Part shown: positions 46,565-55,001 of the stretch, one piece after another | How the letters are laid out: every line of letters starts with the position of its first letter | Numbering within the stretch: position 1 is the first letter of the stretch | NCBI RefSeq assembly: GCF_004143485.2 | Contig: NZ_ML974137.1 | Span: 55,775 to 119,774 of the forward strand | DNA length: 64,000 nt | Reading direction: 5' to 3' | Source of the DNA: Halorussus amylolyticus | GTDB taxonomy: Archaea > Halobacteriota > Halobacteria > Halobacteriales > Haladaptataceae | Notes under the pieces: generated by a model | What the model was told of the DNA's origin: nothing | Databases searched by the model: none | What the model saw: the letters and a program-made list of their open reading frames with translations, nothing else | Position numbers and translations under genes: made by a program

Positions 46565-46591
46565 AGTATACTCAGTATACTCGGTGTACTT
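46565..46591. promoter_or_regulatory. Three tandem 9-bp repeats (operator candidate)
   Basis: AGTATACTC, AGTATACTC and GGTGTACTT follow each other without gap, 21 bases before the ribbon-helix-helix gene start. Each contains a GTATAC-type half-palindrome. This spacing is typical for cooperative binding of ribbon-helix-helix dimers. Confidence 0.5.
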
Positions 46592-46740
46592 GGTAGTTGT
46601 CGGCCCGTATTATATCCTTTTCTATTATGTATTCTAGAAATGAGTCAGACAACTATTTCCCTGTCAACGGGGCATTTGAAATGTCGACTGAGCTGGAAAA
46701 GTTCGTTGCATAAATAACGCTCTACGACAAGGTTTCTGCC

Positions 46741-47031
46741 ATGCGAATTACGAAAGAGCAACTCATTCGTCGCCTCGAACCCGGTGATAAAGTTCGATGG
46801 TCCGCAGAAAATAGCTCCGTTTCGAGAGATGCCTGTACGGTCAAGACGATTTCACTCGATGGAAGGTGTGCCGATATTGTGCTTAGCGGTCCTCGAACAG
46901 GGAAATACAAGATTCAACTCGACCGAGATGGGTCGATAGACATCAGTTCAATTTTTGCAGATGAAGACCTCGACAGTCATGGAGAACTCAAATGGATCTC
47001 CCTCGTAGCTGGCGATGGGTTCCGGACTTGA
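46741..47031 (+). CDS. Hypothetical small beta-rich protein
   Basis: A 96-residue protein (MRITKEQLIRRLEPGDKVRW ...). Probable strands DACTVKTISL, CADIVLSG and KYKIQLDRDG suggest a small barrel. No family recognised. It converges with the Nmad2 gene after nine bases. Confidence 0.5.
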   Translation: MRITKEQLIRRLEPGDKVRWSAENSSVSRDACTVKTISLDGRCADIVLSGPRTGKYKIQLDRDGSIDISSIFADEDLDSHGELKWISLVAGDGFRT

Positions 47032-47040
47032 ATCTTCTAA

Positions 47041-47682
47041 TTAGCAACTTTTCTGGCTACCAGTATCGTTGGGACTCCCACAACCGCAGGAAGTTGAGGA
47101 GTCGTCTCTCGGTTCGCCGTGGACGCCTAATTCGTAGCGTTCCGAAAGCCAATCTACTAGTTCATCTAAGTATTCCGTCGGCTTCTTCCGACCACTCCGG
47201 CTATCACTCTTGTAACCTTTGATAACCTCATAGAGTCTCGGAGGCAACTCTGGACCTCGATCCCCGAAGTACCAGAACTTGTCCGCTATGAGAACCTTAT
47301 TCGATTTGAGATCTCTCTTTCGGGACTCTGGATCGTCATGCTCAGGTGGATTCTCGACTTGAACCAAAATGCCACTTTCATTGCGGTGGTAGATGTTGTC
47401 GCCTCGTGGATCGTTTTCCGGCTTTTTGAAATCGAAGCGCCCGCTGGTATAGTACTCGTCGTACGTCAAACATTCGCTGACCCTCATAAGGTAGGTCATG
47501 CGTTCTTCTCCGCTATCTCTCGGATACGTCCCGAGAACCCAATCTCCTTCCTTCGCTTCGTCTCTAATCACTTGCTTGCACGTTGCTAACGTACAGACGC
47601 TATCTGTGACATTTGGCGCGAAGCCAGTATCGGCCTCGATAACGTACGAGTGGAGTTCACCTTCAGTAGATATTGTTGACAT
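47041..47682 (-). CDS. Nmad2-like protein (nucleotide-modification-associated domain 2)
   Basis: A 213-residue protein from MSTISTEGELHSYVIEADTG. The sequence follows the Nmad2 pattern: ADTGFAPN, CTLATCKQVIR, GDWVLGTYP, LMRVSECLTYDEYY, KPENDPRGDNIYH, VLIADKFWYFGDRGPELP. Nmad domains are known from phage and bacterial loci for hypermodified bases and are thought to bind or make modified nucleotides. The C-terminal tail has a Cys cluster (SCGCG). The inner ATG is preferred since the first 16 residues of the longer frame lack family character. Confidence 0.7.
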   Translation of the reverse strand: MSTISTEGELHSYVIEADTGFAPNVTDSVCTLATCKQVIRDEAKEGDWVLGTYPRDSGEERMTYLMRVSECLTYDEYYTSGRFDFKKPENDPRGDNIYHRNESGILVQVENPPEHDDPESRKRDLKSNKVLIADKFWYFGDRGPELPPRLYEVIKGYKSDSRSGRKKPTEYLDELVDWLSERYELGVHGEPRDDSSTSCGCGSPNDTGSQKSC

Positions 47683-47919
47683 CGTGTTCTCTTCTGATGG
47701 ATTACCAGAAGAAATAGGTTTTGTTAGCAAGTCTTACTTTTAGCAGAAAAAGTGAGCTCTGCTGTCCAAATCCGGAATTTAACTATTCTCGATTGCGTCA
47801 AAGTTGGCCGCGAGACCTTCCGATCCTCCTCTGAAATCCTGTATTGATCTTGTTTCTTGACCTGCAGGCAATTTGCCAGAGCTCATCTTCGGAGATGACA
47901 TCCCGGTCGCATCAGGTGG

Positions 47920-48081
47920 AACGGCTACTTCGTGGTCAAGACCGAGGACGAGCTGAAGGAGTGCATCGACAGCCCCGAAAGTCGGATGCAGAATATTGTG
48001 GATTCGAAGTACGGGATTCGGCAGGCGGCTATCGGGTGGGATGGGGATATCGAGTCTTCTGAGGACGCGAAGTTGCTGTAA
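47920..48081 (+). pseudogene. C-terminal gene remnant, copy 1
   Basis: An open stretch of 53 codons (NGYFVVKTEDELKECIDSPE ... ending with TAA) has no start. About 60 bp of it recur at 50872-50935 (NGYFVVEIEDELKEYIDSLE). The region 47731-48104 otherwise shows nothing recognisable. Confidence 0.5.
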
Positions 48082-48104
48082 GCCCCTCTGATTGGAGCAG
48101 AAGC

Positions 48105-48248
48105 TCAGAGCGTAGCGGGCAAAGGACGGAGGGATACGTTCTTCGACCGAAGGCCGATGTACGCGGTGAGCGCCAGGATGACCGGAAGCGCCACTCCGGC
48201 TTTTGTGAAGACGAGTGTCAGAATTCCACCTTTGATGATTTCCTTCAT
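48105..48248 (-). CDS. Very small membrane protein (47 aa)
   Basis: MKEIIKGGILTLVFTKAG continues as VALPVILALTAYIGL, one hydrophobic span followed by a basic tail (RSKNVSLRPLP). The frame is intact from ATG to TGA. It could be a peptide toxin-like or accessory membrane protein; the evidence is composition only. Confidence 0.4.
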   Translation of the reverse strand: MKEIIKGGILTLVFTKAGVALPVILALTAYIGLRSKNVSLRPLPATL

Positions 48249-48432
48249 GATGTGACAAACTGCTTTTGAAACGCGATTCTTTATCCCGCTGTGACCAATC
48301 CCTCCCGAGGATTCGAACCTCGAAAGTGCCGGTGTTCGCGTCTATTTGGCAATTTGCCCGCTCGTCAACGGTTATAATGAGATAATCAGGGATGGCTTAT
48401 AAACATATCCCAGCTTGGTGTCTGGTGGTGCG

Positions 48433-48772
48433 TTACAGTGTCTCGCTCAATTCCCCAATCAAGGATTCGAACGCTTCCAACGTCTCCTCACCTAACTCCT
48501 CTTCCCCGTACTCCTCACTCGCAATCCGGTCGCAGATCGTCTCCGCGATGTCGCCCTTGTCGAAGGCTCCGTCTTCGAGTTCGCCTTCCTCTATCTCCTG
48601 GAGTTTCGCATTCACTGCCTCGGGCATCGTGTTGTACTCGTGGTCGGTCGCCTCGACCAGCTCGTCCAGGTCCACATCGTTGAGATACTGTTCGGCGACG
48701 ACCTCGCAAAAGATTCCGACGGGGAACGTAGTCGTAGCCCTCAGCGTCGAGGAACCAATCTCTGGACAACAA
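48433..48772 (-). pseudogene. Frameshifted acidic protein gene, 5' truncated
   Basis: The last 80 codons (DLDELVEATDHEYNTMPEAV ...) form a normal acidic protein end. Upstream, the sequence RDWFLDAEGYDYVP continues it as VGIFCEVVAEQYLND only if one base is removed from the GGGG run near 48720-48724. No start codon is seen. Either a decayed gene or a sequencing slip in the homopolymer. Confidence 0.55.
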
Positions 48773-48805
48773 CAGTCAAGATGCTATAGTATCTCCTCCG
48801 TAGTA

Positions 48806-49057
48806 ATGCCCCAAAAATACGTTCCGTGTTTAGTATGCGATCCACAGATGACCCGCAAGCAAGAAATTCAATTTCTTCATCCTCACCACCACAGTTCAAA
48901 ACATGAACCACCGCTTCCGCAAGACCACGAATCGTATCTCAATTGGGTTGCTGAAGAGCACGACCTTGACCCCAATCATCCAGTCTTCGAACCTGGTGGA
49001 TTAACCCGGCCAAAGGATTTCGAGCAGTACGAACATCTATTCGAAAAAGGGCCGTAG
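48806..49057 (+). CDS. Small His/Cys-containing protein
   Basis: An 83-residue protein MPQKYVPCLVCDPQMTRKQE with one CxxC and a HPHHHSSKH cluster that could bind zinc, then SYLNWVAEEHDLDPNHPVFE. No family recognised. It is surrounded by gene debris. Confidence 0.45.
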   Translation: MPQKYVPCLVCDPQMTRKQEIQFLHPHHHSSKHEPPLPQDHESYLNWVAEEHDLDPNHPVFEPGGLTRPKDFEQYEHLFEKGP

Positions 49058-49069
49058 TCCGTCAGTTCC

Positions 49070-49195
49070 CGCGCTCGACGGCGCGTTCGTCGGGATGCTC
49101 ACGGTCGCGGTCGCTGACGGTTTTCGAAAGCTCACTGACCGAGAGGCGTCGGACTGGCCGGTCGTCGGCCTGCTGGTCACGTACGGTGTGGCGGT
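49070..49195 (+). pseudogene. Membrane protein gene fragment, copy 1
   Basis: These 126 bases match 54755-54880 without gaps, with about nine differences counted by eye. They encode ALDGAFVGMLTVAVADGF and on to GLLVTYGVAV. Neither end joins a gene. 49058-49237 holds nothing else. Confidence 0.7.
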
Positions 49196-49237
49196 TGACC
49201 CTGGAACTGTACCACAATTTACGGTCGTCAACGATAC

Positions 49238-50701
49238 TCAATCCCGCAACTTTGGGAGGATTTCGATAATGCCGATTGAAGTGTAGACCATCCCCAAAAA
49301 CACGAATGTGAAGAGTGTTGCAAGGACTGCATAGCTGAGATTCTCCCAAGGTGAGAGGCCTGTGAGCCATGGATTAGGCAGGCTACCAGTATCCCATGGA
49401 TACCATGCGAGGACGATACCGAGTAGCGACGCTGAAATCGAATACGTAAGCGATGATTGCAATGCGGTTCGCAGTTCCTGATGTGCATCTTCTTGATCAG
49501 GGACTATCCACCAGTCAATTGATTGGCGTTCATTACTATCGCTAACCAGCCAGTCCGGCAAGTTGTTGTCTTTATTTTCCCATCCAATATCCCCCTGAAA
49601 TCGCCAAACAGGTCGTTCAGAGGCCGGAGGCTCATTTCCCACCCTCCAAATTTGGTATTTTCCATCCGTTGGTTCTAACTCATTTTTCTCTGCTCGATAG
49701 GCTGCTATAGACTCCGGTGATTTAGCGTGGAGCAACCACTGGACGTGATGTGGATCTAATTTGCCGATATCCGTGTATTTCGTGAGTCGACCCTCTGATA
49801 TTTGCGCACTGTTTGGGAGTTCGGGAAATCCGTCAACCGTCTTAATCCGGAGACTACCGATTCGATTTGGTGCCGCTGTGCTACCGACGACGGCAACCAC
49901 CACGGTCGTCGCAACAAGCAGGAACGCTGTCAACGAGAACGAGAACGTTGTCGCTGGATCAATCAACCGGAGGCCGAAGACATGAATACAGGTACTACTA
50001 CTGAATCCTACCAGATCAGCCACCGAGGAAATGACACAAACCGCTTCAAAGAACACACCAATTACGAATCCGACCACCAAGAGAAGTAATCCAAAGGACT
50101 TGAGGGACGCCAATGAAACTCGTTTCTCAAACATCCAATTCAGAATACCCTCGGCAGACGTTCGATACTGCAACATAGCTATCGGTGACGGGAGGTTCGA
50201 CGCGCCGAACAATCGATAGATCCGCCGACGTTCGGCGACATTGACCATCCGATATGCCTGTTTTACGAGGTCGTTCTGACGGCCAATATTCGATGATCTC
50301 ATCGCCCGACCCAATGCCAGCCATGGATATCGGTCCGAAATAAGCGGGTTCTGAATATCTATTTCGACTGATTCGACAGCAGCAAGGTAGTACAGGACAT
50401 CACTGGAACTGTCAGTGTCGTTCCACAGCCGACGCCGGATGGCTTCATCCTCTTGCCGACACAGTACCGTGGTAATTGTCGTTATTGTGTCTCCATTATG
50501 GAAGAGTAGTATGTCCCCAGCTTCGAGGTGACGGCCGGTGAAGGCTCCCGGTGGTGCCCAAACCGATGGGAAATTGGCCGGGGTCCCGGCATAGTCGTAC
50601 ACCGCCATCGGAACTCCATCTAATTGTGTCTCAGCATGATTAAGTTTTCTCAGCGCTCCGTGGCGCTCTGTAGACACGGCCCCTACCAACACACCAGACA
50701 T
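49238..50701 (-). CDS. EVE-like domain membrane protein
   Basis: A 487-residue protein. Residues about 50-118 (LEAGDILLFHNGDTITT ... RLWNDTDSSSDVLYYLAAV) resemble the EVE-like domain of the endonuclease at 37092 in order and spacing: GD-LLF-N, then LWN--DS, then Y. Two spans at about 180-240 and one at about 255-275 follow, then a soluble stretch, and two more spans near the end (400-480). It could sense something through the N-terminal domain and act at the membrane; no enzyme motif is seen. Confidence 0.55.
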   Translation of the reverse strand: MSGVLVGAVSTERHGALRKLNHAETQLDGVPMAVYDYAGTPANFPSVWAPPGAFTGRHLEAGDILLFHNGDTITTITTVLCRQEDEAIRRRLWNDTDSSSDVLYYLAAVESVEIDIQNPLISDRYPWLALGRAMRSSNIGRQNDLVKQAYRMVNVAERRRIYRLFGASNLPSPIAMLQYRTSAEGILNWMFEKRVSLASLKSFGLLLLVVGFVIGVFFEAVCVISSVADLVGFSSSTCIHVFGLRLIDPATTFSFSLTAFLLVATTVVVAVVGSTAAPNRIGSLRIKTVDGFPELPNSAQISEGRLTKYTDIGKLDPHHVQWLLHAKSPESIAAYRAEKNELEPTDGKYQIWRVGNEPPASERPVWRFQGDIGWENKDNNLPDWLVSDSNERQSIDWWIVPDQEDAHQELRTALQSSLTYSISASLLGIVLAWYPWDTGSLPNPWLTGLSPWENLSYAVLATLFTFVFLGMVYTSIGIIEILPKLRD

Positions 50702-50871
50702 TATCAGTTCATTCGAGTCTTCATGTGTTCGCTACTTGTAACCATACGTTCGACTATCAGAAGTGACGAACAAATCTAATTCAAACTTAACGTTCCCCGT
50801 TTCTACTTTGATTATCGCCTGACCGGAGACGGAGTCATTGACAAAATACGCTTATCTTCGATTCAAGTAGA

Positions 50872-50935
50872 AACGGCTACTTCGTGGTCGAGATCGAGGA
50901 TGAGCTGAAGGAGTACATCGATAGCCTCGAAAGGC
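50872..50935 (+). pseudogene. C-terminal gene remnant, copy 2
   Basis: About 60 bases matching 47920-47980 (NGYFVVEIEDELKEYIDSLE). It is cut off where the stop of the PD-(D/E)XK gene begins. The rest of 50702-50941 holds only the promoter of the EVE-like gene. Confidence 0.5.
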
Positions 50936-50941
50936 GTGTTT

Positions 50942-52084
50942 CTACCAGAAGTCTGCGAGAGCGCTCTGTTCTTCATCGAACTCATCAATGACTTGGCGCT
51001 TAGCTTTGATTTCGGCTTGATCTTCAACTGCTCGGTTAAGATACCTTTTCCGGAGGTTAGCAATAACCGTGTCTGGGGATTTGCCCCGGACTTGATATTT
51101 GAAGACGCACTCATTTTCGTCGACTTCTAAGTCCGTTTCACTCGATGAAAGCTCACTAATAAGATTGAATTCTTTGAATCGGCGAATTAGTTCGCTATAG
51201 ATACGCTCACCAATTACATCTGCATCGTAGTGAGGGAGATTCTTCTGAGAGGTGAGTTCAGACTGGATCTCTTCACCTTTAAAATGACGAAACGGCTTAT
51301 CGTCCATCAGCCGATTCTCGATAATTGAACTGAAGAGCTCTTCCATGATGACTTCTGGATGAGACGACGGGAAGAAAGCGGGCATCACCTGACGGCCATA
51401 GGTTAACTCAACTCCAGCATTTAGAATCGGTGCAAGCTCACTATTATGTGTCATCTCACCGTCTTCGCGAGTCTCGATATCCGTGTAGAGATCGAGCGTT
51501 TCACCATCAAAGTGGTGGATTCTCCAGACAAACACTTTCTCTCGATCTTGGTTTTGCTCTTCGTGTTCCTCAATCTGAGAGATTATTCGCCGGTCCACGA
51601 CGCTTGGGATGCAGATTGCACATTCCAATTCGTCAATTTCCATGCCGACCTTCTCAGAGAGGTAATCCAGATTATCTCGAATATTCTCTGTAGCATCATA
51701 GACCTGTTTAAGGGCCTGCGTCGGACGGCTAAGGCTTGTTTTACACTCTACGAGAAGAGCCATATTCCGTTCTGGATTCCCGAATAGAGCATCTGCATTT
51801 GGCAGATTCTGCTCACAGAGTGGCTCTGCACCCAAGAACGTCCATTCGGTTTCCCTCTCTATTGGACCACCTGGGAGGAAAGCGGAGATTGTCTGTCTTA
51901 GGAGGTTATCGTGCTTCTTGTCCCGCTGAATTCCCTTCTCAAGACGGTCTCTAATCTCCTCTTCTTCTTGGGCGAGAACTTCTCTCTTATATTCCTCTTT
52001 CCTCTCTGAATACTCCGAATTCTTCTCGGAAATCTGTTTAAACCGTCTGATGACCTCTCCCTCTGAAAGGTCATCAGCAGTCAT
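50942..52084 (-). CDS. PD-(D/E)XK nuclease-like protein
   Basis: A 380-residue protein. A charged coiled N terminus (about 10-60) leads to the nuclease core: Asp98 in LPNADALFG and Glu113-Cys-Lys115 in LLVECKTSLSRP. A Gln/Lys helix (ALKQVYDATENIRDNL) follows as in Mrr/RecB-like nucleases. The C-terminal 150 residues are of unknown fold. It starts one base after the stop of the upstream partner, so both are one transcription and translation unit. Confidence 0.7.
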   Translation of the reverse strand: MTADDLSEGEVIRRFKQISEKNSEYSERKEEYKREVLAQEEEEIRDRLEKGIQRDKKHDNLLRQTISAFLPGGPIERETEWTFLGAEPLCEQNLPNADALFGNPERNMALLVECKTSLSRPTQALKQVYDATENIRDNLDYLSEKVGMEIDELECAICIPSVVDRRIISQIEEHEEQNQDREKVFVWRIHHFDGETLDLYTDIETREDGEMTHNSELAPILNAGVELTYGRQVMPAFFPSSHPEVIMEELFSSIIENRLMDDKPFRHFKGEEIQSELTSQKNLPHYDADVIGERIYSELIRRFKEFNLISELSSSETDLEVDENECVFKYQVRGKSPDTVIANLRKRYLNRAVEDQAEIKAKRQVIDEFDEEQSALADFW

Positions 52085-52085
52085 A

Positions 52086-53162
52086 TTACGCCTGAGCCTC
52101 CAGATTCAGAGAAGCATCTTCATCAATACTGTTCTGGATGAACTCGTAAAATCGGAAGAATGACCCGAGATCTTTATTTTCTTGAGGGAATACTCGAATC
52201 TCGTCCTCGTTAGCTTTGATTCGGAAAGAGTTCTTTTTCTCTTGGTCGATGACCTTACTGGAGAAGAACAGTGACCCTTCTTCCGCAAAGGTATCTAGCA
52301 AAACGTAATCGTTCTCTTTCATACTGGCTTTGAAGTCCTCTACTTCGTGGTATTGGAGTCGATTTTGTAGTGAAATCGAGGCTGGCTCTGCAGTCGGTAC
52401 CTCGAGCTGTCCGGTAGTTCGGACCATCTCGAAGCTCGCATTTTCGTATGCCCGGCGAACGCGCAATGCATTCTCAATACAGGTCTCAACGTGTTCAAAG
52501 AGATAACCGAGATCGCCACCTTGGAGATTGAATACCCCTTCACGGTTTATCTTGAAATTCGACGTATCAGGAATCCTGAATTCCATGAGACGGGGAACAA
52601 CCCCATAGTTCTCCTCCATCTCCCGCATGGTTTGAAGTCCATCGTCTCCGAAGTACTGTATCGTCCTCGAAAAGTCGGGGCGAATACGAGCCTCAATATC
52701 ACTCCGTTCCACTCGGTGAGAAGAGAACTGTGTTACCCTGGCATTTGGATCATCCGCGGCTATCGTTTCCCGGATGTCTTGCATCACTCGCGGAGCAATG
52801 TAGAGATAATGAACGCGGGGAGTTTCCCGTAGGAGGATCTCGATAGTGTTCTCAATTTCCTCGCTTTTCCGCATATTCGTATAGAAGAGAATGATCTGCG
52901 TATCTCGGTCGAAAGAGAGGTAAAACTCGATACGGCCATCAGTGCCGTAGTCGCAGGCCATCTTAACAATTTCACCGTACTCTTCGAGAATTTCGTATCC
53001 CCGATTTTCGAGAAGCGTCCTAAACTCCGGCCAAGAGTAGTCCGTCAGTCCAGCAATAACGTAGAGGTCTCCATCATCTGCGACGGAGTAGCTCTCAGTC
53101 AGATACTGATTGAAACTCACCCTGCTGGCGAATTCCACGTCCCCGACTGAGAACAGGCTCAT
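52086..53162 (-). CDS. Unknown partner of the PD-(D/E)XK protein
   Basis: A 358-residue soluble alpha/beta protein (SLFSVGDVEFASRVSFNQYL ... GRIEFYLSFDRDTQIILFYT ... VHYLYIAPRVMQDIRETIAA). No motif recognised. It is the first gene of a two-gene minus-strand unit and could recognise the target or act as a sensor for the nuclease. Confidence 0.6.
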   Translation of the reverse strand: MSLFSVGDVEFASRVSFNQYLTESYSVADDGDLYVIAGLTDYSWPEFRTLLENRGYEILEEYGEIVKMACDYGTDGRIEFYLSFDRDTQIILFYTNMRKSEEIENTIEILLRETPRVHYLYIAPRVMQDIRETIAADDPNARVTQFSSHRVERSDIEARIRPDFSRTIQYFGDDGLQTMREMEENYGVVPRLMEFRIPDTSNFKINREGVFNLQGGDLGYLFEHVETCIENALRVRRAYENASFEMVRTTGQLEVPTAEPASISLQNRLQYHEVEDFKASMKENDYVLLDTFAEEGSLFFSSKVIDQEKKNSFRIKANEDEIRVFPQENKDLGSFFRFYEFIQNSIDEDASLNLEAQA

Positions 53163-53226
53163 TGGTTAACACTCAGATAGCTATGATAAAAGGATTGTGC
53201 CTCGGAGTGAAAGTAAATCAGGGCTA

Positions 53227-53349
53227 TCAGGGGCAGCCCCTCGTCAATTTGAGCAGATAGGTGCTAAGAGCGTCCGTGAGATAGAGCTTGTCGGTGTATC
53301 CCTCAACGAGGACATTCTTGGTTCTGCCGAATGGCGAACCGGAGATGGC
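53227..53349 (-). pseudogene. Vestige of an OLD-type TOPRIM nuclease gene
   Basis: Forty codons before a TGA read AISGSPFGRTKNVLVEGYTD, then KLYLTDALSTYLLKL. The NVLVEGYTDKLYL block is the TOPRIM strand with its conserved Glu, as in OLD-family (Gabija-like) ATPase-nucleases. No ATPase part is present. It marks a lost defence gene. The rest of 53163-53427 shows no gene. Confidence 0.55.
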
Positions 53350-53427
53350 ATACAACGGTAGTATTAACCAAAATGAACATCCAACGATTTAACAAAGAAT
53401 ATACTATCTCTGACTCCTAATAGGATT

Positions 53428-54630
53428 ATGGAACTACTTGGTTACGTTGAGAGCGCCACTTTCTTTCTGAATAAAGGTGGAAATCCTAGAGATTACCAGC
53501 ATGCTCTTGGAAGATTACATACGGCAACTACGAGTGACCTATACACCGATAGTAGCCCGGAATTCACATATTATATGGATAGAATTTCCGAAGATATGCT
53601 TATTAGTACTGGAAGTTCATTTGGTCCAGATCCCTTGGAACAACTTCCTAAAATGTTAGAAGGTGAAATAGAGAATACAACCGAATTTTCGGACGAGGAT
53701 TTCTGCCTGTACACGCTCTATATTCTGTGTAGTCTATACACACGTCTTTATGATTACGAGGAGGGGAAAGCACTACTCGATGAATACTCTGAGGAATTTG
53801 AAAATAAGCCGTATCTCGGAATGGCGGAGATAATCGTTTTTGAAGGGACTGGAGACCCGCAGGATTTAGATCATGCTCTTGAAGTTGCATGGGAGTATCA
53901 CTCCGACTATAGTCGGTATTCCAAGTTACGGATACTTCTTGCTAAAGTGATTGTAAGTGCCATAGAACAGGGACATACATATCAGGGAGATAAGGATGAA
54001 ATTCCGTCAGATAAGGAAGAACTCCTCAATAAAGCGAATGAGGGCGCGTCATTAGCGGTTGCCGAAGAAAACTATCCTCCGGAATATGATATTGTAAAGG
54101 CTCGAGTGGAGGCTCTACTCGAGAATTTTGATGCGGCAAAAGAGCGAATAACAAAGGCAATCGGTGAACTTTCGCGAAAGCGGACACGGTATACTGAATT
54201 GCGATCAGAATTTGGTCGCGAATTGACCCGTATAACGGTAGAACAACAACAAAGAGAACTCTCTAAGAAGACTTCTAAAATTGATTCCAACGTCGAAGAT
54301 ATTCAAGGGGATATTACGGAGGCAGAAAGTAGTATCGCTGAATTCAAGGATGATTTGGAAGACACTACCGCAGATTTTCGAAGAAGTGTTTTAGAGTTCC
54401 TCGGATTTTTCTCGGCAATCATAGCCGCCGTTGTGATAACAGGACAAATAGCACTCAATGTCTCAAATGTGAATGATGCAGTAAGGCTGATGATGGTTAG
54501 CTATGGAGGACTTTTATTCGCATTTGGCGGTTTCTCAATCCTACTGGCATCAGAAGCAAGGTCTTACTGGAGCCGTGTAGCAGTAATGGGATCTGGATTG
54601 CTTGTAATCGGCTTATCATTCTGTATCTAA
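53428..54630 (+). CDS. Coiled-coil protein with two C-terminal membrane spans
   Basis: A 400-residue protein, strongly A+T-rich DNA. Residues 1-230 are helical, TPR-like pairs (LCSLYTRLYDYEEGKALLDEY; a DHALEVAWEYHSDY stretch). Residues about 255-320 form a coiled coil (KTSKIDSNVEDIQGDITEAE). Two spans follow at about 328-350 and 358-380. The layout resembles membrane-anchored sensors or effectors, but no family is recognised and no partner gene is attached. Confidence 0.55.
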   Translation: MELLGYVESATFFLNKGGNPRDYQHALGRLHTATTSDLYTDSSPEFTYYMDRISEDMLISTGSSFGPDPLEQLPKMLEGEIENTTEFSDEDFCLYTLYILCSLYTRLYDYEEGKALLDEYSEEFENKPYLGMAEIIVFEGTGDPQDLDHALEVAWEYHSDYSRYSKLRILLAKVIVSAIEQGHTYQGDKDEIPSDKEELLNKANEGASLAVAEENYPPEYDIVKARVEALLENFDAAKERITKAIGELSRKRTRYTELRSEFGRELTRITVEQQQRELSKKTSKIDSNVEDIQGDITEAESSIAEFKDDLEDTTADFRRSVLEFLGFFSAIIAAVVITGQIALNVSNVNDAVRLMMVSYGGLLFAFGGFSILLASEARSYWSRVAVMGSGLLVIGLSFCI

Positions 54631-54665
54631 CAACTGAATCTCTCTGCATCCTATCTCTCTATGTC

Positions 54666-54989
54666 CTACCGCCGATTCTCTCCCTCGGCTTCGACCTCGT
54701 CATTGAGACGTTCTTCGGCTTCGACCCGAACGTCCGTTCCAGTCGGGGCTTCTCCGCGCTCGACGGCGCGTTCGTCGGGATGCTCACGGTCGCGGTCGCT
54801 GACGGTTTCCGAAAGCTCGCCGACCGGGAGGCGTCGATTTGGCCGGTCGTCGGCCTGCTGGTTGCGTACGGTGTGGCGGTCGCGTTCTGGGGCGTGTTCG
54901 AGCATCTGGTGAGTCCGACGGCGGTGCTTTTGGTCCTCCTCCCGGTGGCGTATGCAATCTGGGAGGTTAGGAGAATCGAAATGGCATAA
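54666..54989 (+). pseudogene. 5'-truncated membrane protein gene, copy 2
   Basis: An open frame of 107 codons without start (LPPILSLGFDLVIETFFGFD ... FSALDGAFVGMLTVAVADGF ... VLLVLLPVAYAIWEVRRIEM). It has about three membrane spans and GC-rich codons unlike the A+T-rich neighbours. The shorter copy is at 49070-49195. It is probably the tail of a host-type haloarchaeal membrane protein left by recombination. Confidence 0.65.
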
Positions 54990-55001
54990 TGAAGACTGCC
55001 A

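Noticed and set aside
48306..48322. T-arm-like sequence (CGAGG, TTCGAAT loop, CCTCG on the minus strand)
   Set aside because: No complete tRNA could be built around it; perhaps a remnant of a tRNA 3' end from another integration, but too short to claim.
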